Source: an uncultured Lachnospiraceae bacterium (lineage in GTDB: Bacteria > Bacillota > Clostridia > Lachnospirales > Lachnospiraceae). From it: a stretch of DNA of 12,823 nucleotides. The stretch is taken from assembly GCA_947382415.1 (NCBI GenBank), contig CANCYO010000073.1, positions 1 to 12,823 of the forward strand, written 5' to 3'. Positions 6,990-12,823 of this stretch are shown one piece after another. How positions within the stretch are numbered: position 1 is the stretch's first letter; the number at the start of each line of letters is the position of its first letter. The notes under the pieces were generated by a model that saw only the letters and a list, made by a program, of their open reading frames with translations, was not told the DNA's origin and ran no database searches. The position numbers and the translations under genes are program-made.

Positions 6990-9434
6990 TTACATACTTA
7001 TCAGCTTCATACCCACCGGCTCTGTGCTGACGCCGGTCTCCTTGCTGTAATAGCTCATGCTCAAAACATTGACAAGCCCTCCGCACACAGGCGTAATGGC
7101 CCTGCCCAGTTCATTTTTCATCTGTTCCGAGATTCCAACTGACGCCAGCTGCAGCCTCCGCAGAATTTCCTTTTGCCGTCTGTAAAGAATATAGGGATTC
7201 TGAAGCTCCTCCAACATAGAAACAATCTCCTCGTCATACTCCACCACCACATTCCTCTTTCCTTCTTCGGAAATGACCTCAAACTGATCGCCGGCGGTTC
7301 TAAAGGACTGCTTCATCATGCTTTTCAAAGGTTTCCCCATATGGCGCCTGTACTGGCGCTTTGCTGTTTCATTCTCTGAAAGCAAGTCCACCAGAGTCGT
7401 ATCCGCACCGTGTACATTGACGCAAAACTCCGTCTGCCTCGTCTGATCCCTCAGATATCTGAGATAGTACTGCTCTTTTGCTTTTGCCGACAGCAAATCC
7501 CTGCCAACTGTTTCCGGAGCCTCCTTATAGCAGCGCAAAATTTCCTCCATGGCAGTTTGTGCGGTTTTAATCTCTGTAAGGCGGGAAACGCGTTCTGCCT
7601 CATCTGACATTTTTACAAGATAGACATTTCCGTTGGCCCATGCTCCATGGCGGTTGCACCGCCCCGCAGCCTGTATCAGATTGTCCAGTCCGGCAAGAGA
7701 ACGGATCACACATCGAAACGATAAATCCACCCCCGCCTCGATTAACTGAGTGCTGACGCATATCACCGGCTTTGGGTGATCCTCTGTCTCCAGACACTCT
7801 TTAAGTCTGTCCAGGACTTCCCTGCGATTCAGTGCACACATATTTGTACTCAAATGAAACAGCTCTCCCGCCCGGTCAGAATGCTTTTTCAAATAGAGAT
7901 AAAGATTCCTGGCGCATGTCTTGGTATTTACAATTACCAGGATTTGCTTTTCCACAGCAAACTGCTCCAGGACAAAATCCCCCAGTTCCTCCACGGTCAG
8001 GCCGCCCGGTTTTATCTCTGTCCGGTCAATCAGCGTAACCCGCCGGAACGCTTCATCATAGCGGACATAATCTTCCACCAGCTCCTTAGGGGGAAGCAGC
8101 CGATTCTTCGGAAGTTTGTCAAAGACCGGCTGGGTGGCGGAACATAAAACAACCGTTGTATCACAAAAGGTCGTAAGATAGTTTACCGCTAAATTAAACA
8201 GGCTGATGGTGCGGACAGGAAGCGCCTGTATCTCATCAAACAGAATCATGCTGCCGCATAAACTGTGCATACGGCGGACGCTCCCTGTTTTTGCTGAAAA
8301 TAGCGTATTCAAAAACTGCACCGCCGTCGTGGCGATCACCGGACTCATCCAGTTTTCTGTCAACCGCCCATATCGCTCCTGTGCCTCTTCTGTGTCAGAA
8401 ATCACATTGCAGTGATGTTCCAGAACAAGCTCCGCCTGTCCGACGACCTGACGGATCGTTTCCGAATTTTGCTCCAAAATGCTTGTAAAGGGAGCCACAT
8501 AGATGATTCGCTGCTTACCAAATTTTTTTGCATGATGAAGGGCAAAACGCAGACCGCTCAGGGTCTTTCCCGAACCGGTAGGCAATGTCAAACGATAAAG
8601 CCGTGTCTTTTCAGATGCGGCGCCAAGGCATGCGTCCGATATTTCTCTCCGAAACTCATCAATTTTTGTTTTAACCGGAAATCTTGATATGTAGTCTTCA
8701 AAATGAACAATGCACTGCTGCCAGAGCTGAGCTGTGGCTTCCTCTGTCTGCGGTTCTCTCTTCGGCGCGCCGTTCATAAACTCCCGCGTATTGCTGCGGT
8801 CCGCATCGATCAGAAGAGACAGCAGCAGCCGCTCATGCATCCCCATATAAAAGTCCCTGCTCCCGTAAACCCCCGCCGGAGTCTGCTCCATGAACTTTTT
8901 TATTTGCCCCATCACTGTTTTCATGGATTCACGGGCCTTGCCGCACACTGCATTCAGCAGTTCCTTATCCGTATACTGATAAAACCGCTGTCTTACGGGG
9001 TCTATTTCAATCTTTTCATGTTCCTGATACTCCTTGCTCTGACGTCTCTCAATCAACCAACTGCCTGTCCCCAAATCAACCGCATCCTGGAGCCCATGGT
9101 GCGAATAAATCACGATTTGAATGATCTCTGAAAGGCTGGTCTTCGGCGCCAGCTCTTCCATGAGTATCCCGCCTGCCGTCGAATGATTGACTTCGCCCCT
9201 CCGGAAAAGAGAGGCCTCCCCCTGGCGGATATATTCCTGGAAACGGTCGCTGTATTTACCGCAGTCGTGAAGCACGGCTGCCAGATAGCTGATGGCAGTC
9301 AACGCTTCCACCGTGCAATAGGACTGAGCCAGCTGTGCGGTTTCCTGATTATGTGCAGAGACGGATTGGATCTCTTGCAAATCATCCTTGCAGTGTGCAA
9401 TGTAAGGATCGTCCTCGGTGCGCTTTATTTCCAT
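6990..9434 (-). CDS. cas3: CRISPR-associated helicase-nuclease Cas3 (HD fused)
   Basis: Cas3 is recruited to Cascade-bound target DNA, then unwinds and degrades it. The 814-residue protein carries both activities. An N-terminal HD nuclease domain (about 1-220) has VLHDCGK (His56-Asp57), His84 in NHSTAGG, and SHHG (112-113). A superfamily 2 helicase follows, with Walker A LPTGSGKT (284-291), DEIQ (400-403), SAT (432-434), STQLIEAGVDLSF (561-573) and QAAGRCNRHG (588-597). All motifs are intact. The ATG at 9434 has GGAG 8 nt upstream and a good promoter behind it, making cas3 the first gene of the operon. Confidence 0.97.
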   Translation of the reverse strand: MEIKRTEDDPYIAHCKDDLQEIQSVSAHNQETAQLAQSYCTVEALTAISYLAAVLHDCGKYSDRFQEYIRQGEASLFRRGEVNHSTAGGILMEELAPKTSLSEIIQIVIYSHHGLQDAVDLGTGSWLIERRQSKEYQEHEKIEIDPVRQRFYQYTDKELLNAVCGKARESMKTVMGQIKKFMEQTPAGVYGSRDFYMGMHERLLLSLLIDADRSNTREFMNGAPKREPQTEEATAQLWQQCIVHFEDYISRFPVKTKIDEFRREISDACLGAASEKTRLYRLTLPTGSGKTLSGLRFALHHAKKFGKQRIIYVAPFTSILEQNSETIRQVVGQAELVLEHHCNVISDTEEAQERYGRLTENWMSPVIATTAVQFLNTLFSAKTGSVRRMHSLCGSMILFDEIQALPVRTISLFNLAVNYLTTFCDTTVVLCSATQPVFDKLPKNRLLPPKELVEDYVRYDEAFRRVTLIDRTEIKPGGLTVEELGDFVLEQFAVEKQILVIVNTKTCARNLYLYLKKHSDRAGELFHLSTNMCALNRREVLDRLKECLETEDHPKPVICVSTQLIEAGVDLSFRCVIRSLAGLDNLIQAAGRCNRHGAWANGNVYLVKMSDEAERVSRLTEIKTAQTAMEEILRCYKEAPETVGRDLLSAKAKEQYYLRYLRDQTRQTEFCVNVHGADTTLVDLLSENETAKRQYRRHMGKPLKSMMKQSFRTAGDQFEVISEEGKRNVVVEYDEEIVSMLEELQNPYILYRRQKEILRRLQLASVGISEQMKNELGRAITPVCGGLVNVLSMSYYSKETGVSTEPVGMKLISM

Positions 9435-9490
9435 ATAATTTTCTCCATTAACGGTTAATTTTCTTATAATTTAGCCGTATTTTGAATATA

Positions 9491-9520
9491 ATTATAACAT
9501 TCTATGTCATCATTTGTCAT
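9491..9520 (-). promoter_or_regulatory. Promoter of the cas operon
   Basis: On the minus strand, ATGACA (9520-9515) is separated by 18 bp from an exact TATAAT (9496-9491). Transcription would start near 9484, leaving a leader of about 50 nt before cas3. The heptamer GATGACA occurs twice, at and just after the -35 box, and could be chance or a weak operator. Confidence 0.65.
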
Positions 9521-9580
9521 CTGTTTTTTATACTTTTCATGGAATCTGGTCCTCATCTCTTCCCCGTATATTGGAGACAC

Positions 9581-9623
9581 AAAAAGCAAGACCTTCCAAA
9601 CGTTCCCGTCTCATGGTCTTGCT
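9581..9623 (-). terminator. Intrinsic terminator after the HNH remnant
   Basis: On the minus strand a perfect 9-bp stem, AGCAAGACC (9623-9615) with GGTCTTGCT (9593-9585), encloses a 21-nt loop and runs straight into TTTTTG. It lies 34 nt after the remnant's stop codon and before the cas promoter, so it insulates the cas operon from transcription coming from the right. Confidence 0.75.
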
Positions 9624-9656
9624 CACAAGAAATCAGTTTTCAAACCATATAAAAAA

Positions 9657-10397
9657 TCAGCTTATCTCTCCAACAATATATTCAGAAACATCGATTTCCG
9701 CCAGATCAGGCTTAGACAGAAGCATGGTCATTTTCCCTTCCGGATTCTTAAACAAAACAATATGGTAATGCCTTATATTGCCATTATCATCAATAGAAGT
9801 ATTCATCCGATTCAAGTAGCTTTCAATAAATGATCTTGGGAACTTTATCACCGTTACCGTATCATTGCGGCAGCCAAGTACTATAGATTGCTCACTGCAA
9901 TGCTCTATATCACTGAACCTGTTTTTCCTGTATCCAAACCAAAACTTCTCTTTATCTCCCTGGGGATACATTTTCGATGAGAGAATAAGGTACCCCTTTT
10001 TATTGTCCGCAGTTCTGAACACCCGTCTCCTTTTTATACATATGAGATCCTGCTCCTTGATCGCTATTTGAGCACATAAGTCTAACGCCGTTGTTTCCTC
10101 TATCGTATTCTCGTCGTCACTCCTGACTATATTCACATCCGGATATGGATAGATCTGGCATATTCTTTCTATCAATCCCTTTGTTCGCTCATCAATTTTG
10201 TTCAGATTCCACTTTTCAACAGAAAGAAGTTCCATATTAAGAGTTAAATGAGCCGTGCCTTTTAAAACCTCATTTTTATACTCCCATTTCAAATTGCTCA
10301 TTCTGCTGTTATCAGGCCTGGCCGCGAGAGTAAGATTACCTAACCGATGCAAATTCTCCTGATAAAATTCTTCCCCGCAAACCTCCAATAACAGAAC
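9657..10397 (-). pseudogene. C-terminal remnant of a GmrSD-like HNH (DUF262/DUF1524) protein
   Basis: Intact relatives are large proteins with an N-terminal DUF262 (ParB/Srx-like) domain and a C-terminal HNH nuclease, several of which act as type IV enzymes against modified phage DNA. Only the tail remains: the frame is blocked by TGA at 10398-10400, and the HNH catalytic part and all of DUF262 are missing. What is left starts with HRLGNLTLAARPDNSRMSN, the end of the DUF1524 fold, then a Trp-X-helix, and a second domain with KFWFGYRKN (148-156, counted from TTG 10388) and RHYHIVLF (206-213), which I recall from other DUF262 proteins. The first possible start is TTG at 10388, without a proper ribosome site. 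The remaining 243 codons are undamaged. Confidence 0.7.
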
Positions 10398-10411
10398 TCA
10401 TTCTACCGATT

Positions 10412-10440
10412 ATTATATCCCTTTATCGTTCTCATGACAA
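10412..10440 (-). promoter_or_regulatory. Near-consensus promoter before the HNH remnant
   Basis: On the minus strand, TTGTCA (10440-10435) is followed after exactly 17 bp by TATAAT (10417-10412). This is the best promoter match in the window. A transcript would begin near 10405, just upstream of the truncated HNH frame. It may have belonged to another gene before the rearrangement. Confidence 0.55.
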
Positions 10441-10476
10441 TCATAATGTCAGGAACTATCCATGATCACCCTTATT

Positions 10477-10617
10477 TCAAGCTCGTCCAAATAAAACCCG
10501 GCCACAATACATGGCCTGAATCCGCCTCAGTCCTTTATCCGTTGTCCTGATTTCCGTTACGCATCCACCAGTCTGATGACTTCCTCTATGGATTATCATC
10601 TTACTATGCAAACACAT
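10477..10617 (-). pseudogene. N-terminal scrap of an MBL-fold metallo-hydrolase gene
   Basis: A 46-codon frame starts at ATG 10617, directly after the jetD stop; a second ATG at 10599 is the more likely original start. From there it reads MIIHRGSHQTGGCVTEIRTTDKG, which resembles the first strands of MBL-fold (RNase J/CPSF-like) hydrolases, where an I-HRG-x-x-x-GG-x-x-x-E pattern precedes the first metal motif. The similarity stops after about 25 residues, the frame ends at residue 40, and none of the HxHxDH metal motif is present. It appears to be the broken end of a gene that once followed jetD. The assignment rests on a short pattern recalled from memory. Confidence 0.35.
10491..10516 (-). 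terminator. Possible weak terminator after jetD
   Basis: On the minus strand GGCCA (10516-10512) pairs with TGGCC (10504-10500) around a 7-nt loop, followed by GGGTTTTATTT. The stem is short and the T-run is broken, so activity would be modest. It is about 100 nt after the jetD stop, a suitable place to end the jet operon. Confidence 0.35.
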
Positions 10618-11856
10618 CTACCTCACACCAAAAGGCATAAACGTACTCTCCCCACCCAAACTCACAATCTCCTGCTCCAGCTTCACATCCTTCTCCAGCA
10701 TATACTGGGCCGTCTCCCGGTACTCTTCCCTGTCAAGAAGCGCCCCAAGCCTCTTTTTGTCATTTTCCGTCAACTCCTGTAAACAGCCAGAGAACCGTTC
10801 ATCCTCAAGTTCCTTCACCGACATTCGATCCAGCTCAAACGGAATCTCCGTCACCCGGCACAAATGCTCATGAATATAGAATCCCCCCGCGTCAATATCA
10901 CCAAAATGCAGATACCGGACCTCGGGATTGTCCTGGTAAACCTTTTTCAAAAAATCCCTCTGAAACCGGGTCGCATAGCCGCCCAGATAAAAGAACGAAG
11001 CACCCGCTCTTCCACATCGAAAGTAAGCGGTCCGGTTTTCCACCGTCACAAAATCAGCTGTGCACACTCTGACAGATTCCAGCTTTTCAAGCCCGTCAGC
11101 AAAAAATTCGATCCCATCTTCCAGCGCGCCGACCTCCAGCACCTTCCCGGCGATTTGGATCGTGATGTCCCCTTTCAGGCATATTTTCTGCTTTTCTCTG
11201 GTAATATGGTATTCCTCCAAAATCTCATCGAAAAATTCCTCTTCTCCCCACGGCCGGTTCCAATGTGCACGTAAAAGACGGCACACGCTTTCCAAAGTAT
11301 GCTCCTCCAGATATTTGGAACTTCCATAAATCAACATGGAAGCCTCCCGCAGATACAAATCCCGCTCATTGTTCTCAATAAATACCAGCGCTTTTAAGAT
11401 CTCCTCCGTCTGAAGATAATCTTTGGGCACCCCGTTCCGATCCAGTATCCGTTTAAGTTTCTCACACTCTCCGCCGGCCACCGGCGATTTCCCACCGTAG
11501 GTTTCAATCATCCGTTCCACATATTGCCGCTTCACATATTTGGGTTCATACTGATAATGCTCTGCCAGATACTGCTCCACCTCACTGATTTTCTCATCCA
11601 CCAGATAGATTTTCATAATTTCACTGCTGAATCCATTCATCTCATAGGTAAGAAAGCCTTTTTTCCTGCATTCTTCTGCCGCCTGGTTGACCGCCTCGAT
11701 CTGTTCCAAATCCGCGTCATTTCGATTATAATTTTTATAAAGCTCCGATGGCTTTGCCTGGGTCCGCCTGGAAATCATGCCGGTTTTGTTGTCCTTTTTA
11801 CTTTTCCTGTATTTTTCCGCCAGCAAAACCAGCATTTTTTCCTCATACTGATTCAT
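10618..11856 (-). CDS. jetD: Wadjet nuclease subunit JetD
   Basis: JetD is the Toprim-like nuclease of Wadjet, a condensin-like system that extrudes loops on small circular DNA and cuts it, limiting plasmids. The 412-residue protein has the normal JetD layout: an N-terminal helical region (DUF3322) and a C-terminal Toprim-type domain (DUF2220). A candidate catalytic Glu273 lies in VTVENRTAYF, the metal-binding motif GDIDAGG is at 319-325, and a late acidic patch KLEQEIV lies near 392-398. The frame is open for 29 codons further upstream, but ATG 11856 has AAGGAGAAGG just before it and yields a standard N-terminus. It overlaps the jetC stop by 14 nt, so the two are co-translated. Confidence 0.9.
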   Translation of the reverse strand: MNQYEEKMLVLLAEKYRKSKKDNKTGMISRRTQAKPSELYKNYNRNDADLEQIEAVNQAAEECRKKGFLTYEMNGFSSEIMKIYLVDEKISEVEQYLAEHYQYEPKYVKRQYVERMIETYGGKSPVAGGECEKLKRILDRNGVPKDYLQTEEILKALVFIENNERDLYLREASMLIYGSSKYLEEHTLESVCRLLRAHWNRPWGEEEFFDEILEEYHITREKQKICLKGDITIQIAGKVLEVGALEDGIEFFADGLEKLESVRVCTADFVTVENRTAYFRCGRAGASFFYLGGYATRFQRDFLKKVYQDNPEVRYLHFGDIDAGGFYIHEHLCRVTEIPFELDRMSVKELEDERFSGCLQELTENDKKRLGALLDREEYRETAQYMLEKDVKLEQEIVSLGGESTFMPFGVR

Positions 11857-12823
11857 TTGCCTTCTCCTTATGGAACTGTACAATTCCAAGCAGCATACTG
11901 TCCGCCCGCACACGCAGAACCGGAAGAATGACCTCACACTCATTTCCGATGGATTCTGTCTTGTCCGGCGAACAGAAAATCACCTGCATTTTCTGTTTCT
12001 TCATGAAATCCAGCATCAGCTTTACATTTCCCGGATCCATCTTGGCAAAAGGCTCATCAATAAAAACAAGGCGCGTAGAATTGACCCTCTGATTATAGAT
12101 CATCAAAAGCGCCGATGACAGAATCAGAAGATATGGAATCTGTACTTCCGCTCCGGAATTGAAGCCGGTCTGCCGTGAAAGCTTCGCCCGATCTAAAATT
12201 TGGTTGCTGATTAAAATTTCATAGGTCATATAATTCCGGTAATCTGCAAACCGGGCGATGGTTTCCTCGCTATTTTTTTCAATAATCCGGTTGATAATCT
12301 GTTTTAAATCCTTTTCCAGCTGCTCTCCCACCTCATCAGTAACTGAGGTAAACATCCCAAAGGTCATCTGTCCGTCCGCGGTACCCAGCTTTTCCCGCTC
12401 ATCCAAATATTCCGCAAATTCAATGATTCTGGCATATTCGGAGCTGTCCTTTACATAGTGGACATCAAACTGGTACTTGGCAGAGAAATTCAACCGGGAA
12501 AGCTCTGAATTAATCTGTTTTAAATCTTCCCGCGCCTTTCTGCAATACTTCAGAATTGTCAGTACAAATTCATTTTTGAAAATATCCTCATACCGTCTTG
12601 TCTGCTCCTTCAGCTTCCTGCACACCTCCTGCAGATTATCCATCCAGATGCGGTCTTTTCTGGCCGCGAAGATTTCCCGGCCCTCCTCACCGGTGGGAAG
12701 TCCCAGGTCCGCGTGCTTTGCGTTATAGGCCGCCTGCAGTCCGAAAAGTGCTTTCTTATGCTGCTCAATGCTTCGCTGGATCCGCCCTCTTGTCTCAAGC
12801 GCAAGAAGTCCGCCGGGACCATT
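11843..12823 (-). CDS. jetC: Wadjet SMC-like ATPase JetC, C-terminal part
   Basis: JetC is the MukB/SMC-like motor of Wadjet. The frame is open from the right window edge, so only the last 326 residues are present. They begin with charged, helical sequence of the returning coiled-coil arm, including ALEXXGRIQRSIEQHKK-like repeats and QEVCRKLKEQTRRYED. The ATPase head follows: a signature-like motif FNSGAEVQIPY (about 221-231) in place of LSGGE, then Walker B LVFIDEPFAKMD (about 252-263) and the switch segment QVIFCSPDK. There is no frameshift in the visible part. It ends 14 nt inside jetD, in the usual jetC-jetD order. Confidence 0.88.
   Translation of the reverse strand, partial: NGPGGLLALETRGRIQRSIEQHKKALFGLQAAYNAKHADLGLPTGEEGREIFAARKDRIWMDNLQEVCRKLKEQTRRYEDIFKNEFVLTILKYCRKAREDLKQINSELSRLNFSAKYQFDVHYVKDSSEYARIIEFAEYLDEREKLGTADGQMTFGMFTSVTDEVGEQLEKDLKQIINRIIEKNSEETIARFADYRNYMTYEILISNQILDRAKLSRQTGFNSGAEVQIPYLLILSSALLMIYNQRVNSTRLVFIDEPFAKMDPGNVKLMLDFMKKQKMQVIFCSPDKTESIGNECEVILPVLRVRADSMLLGIVQFHKEKANESV

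Noticed and set aside
2861..9131. Many plus-strand open frames of 60 to 250 codons opposite the cas genes
   Set aside because: They mirror the codon pattern of the minus-strand genes, lack ribosome sites and family motifs, and overlap genes whose catalytic residues are all intact.
11857..11943. A longer JetD starting at 11943
   Set aside because: The 29 extra codons lie wholly within the jetC coding end and read as Arg/Cys-rich non-protein-like sequence. ATG 11856 has a good ribosome site.

Overview
This looks like the chromosome, or an integrated element, of a gut-type Clostridia, most likely a Lachnospiraceae relative. The reasons are strong AGGAGG-type ribosome sites, mixed ATG/GTG/TTG starts, moderate GC, and the protein flavour of every gene. 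The species cannot be named from sequence alone. Almost all of the window is anti-mobile-element defence, and nearly every gene is on the minus strand, so the text below runs from right to left, in the direction of transcription.

Right end (10618-12823): the last two genes of a Wadjet anti-plasmid system. They are the C-terminal part of the SMC-like ATPase JetC, cut by the window edge, and a complete JetD nuclease subunit. jetA, jetB and the rest of jetC should lie just beyond the edge.

Debris zone (9580-10617): a 5'-end scrap of an MBL-fold hydrolase gene sits head to tail with the C-terminal third of a GmrSD-like (DUF262/DUF1524) HNH protein that has lost its N-terminus. The HNH remnant has a near-consensus promoter before it and a clear intrinsic terminator after it.

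Centre (1395-9520): a complete, tightly packed type I-C CRISPR-Cas operon in canonical order, cas3-cas5c-cas8c-cas7c-cas4-cas1-cas2, driven by a good promoter before cas3. Most neighbours overlap or lie within about 20 nt of each other. All motifs I could check are intact. Inside cas8c there is an ideal ribosome site followed 8 nt later by an in-frame GTG, which predicts a separately translated 125-residue small subunit, Cas11c.

Left (396-1394): a leader, then the CRISPR array with 12 identical 33-bp repeats and 11 spacers, transcribed in the same direction as the cas genes. Beyond the last perfect repeat lies a 33-bp candidate spacer and a decayed terminal repeat (396-421). At the far left edge, on the plus strand, is the end of a small unrelated gene of a kind often seen on mobile elements.

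How it works together: Cas1, Cas2 and Cas4 acquire spacers next to the leader. Cas5c cuts the precursor RNA and joins Cas7c, Cas8c and Cas11c in Cascade, which recruits Cas3 to shred targeted DNA. Wadjet covers plasmids by a sequence-independent route. The window is a defence island made of known systems plus decayed pieces. I see no convincing wholly new system; the best leads are the internal Cas11c start, the degenerate array end and the HNH remnant that is still flanked by transcription signals.
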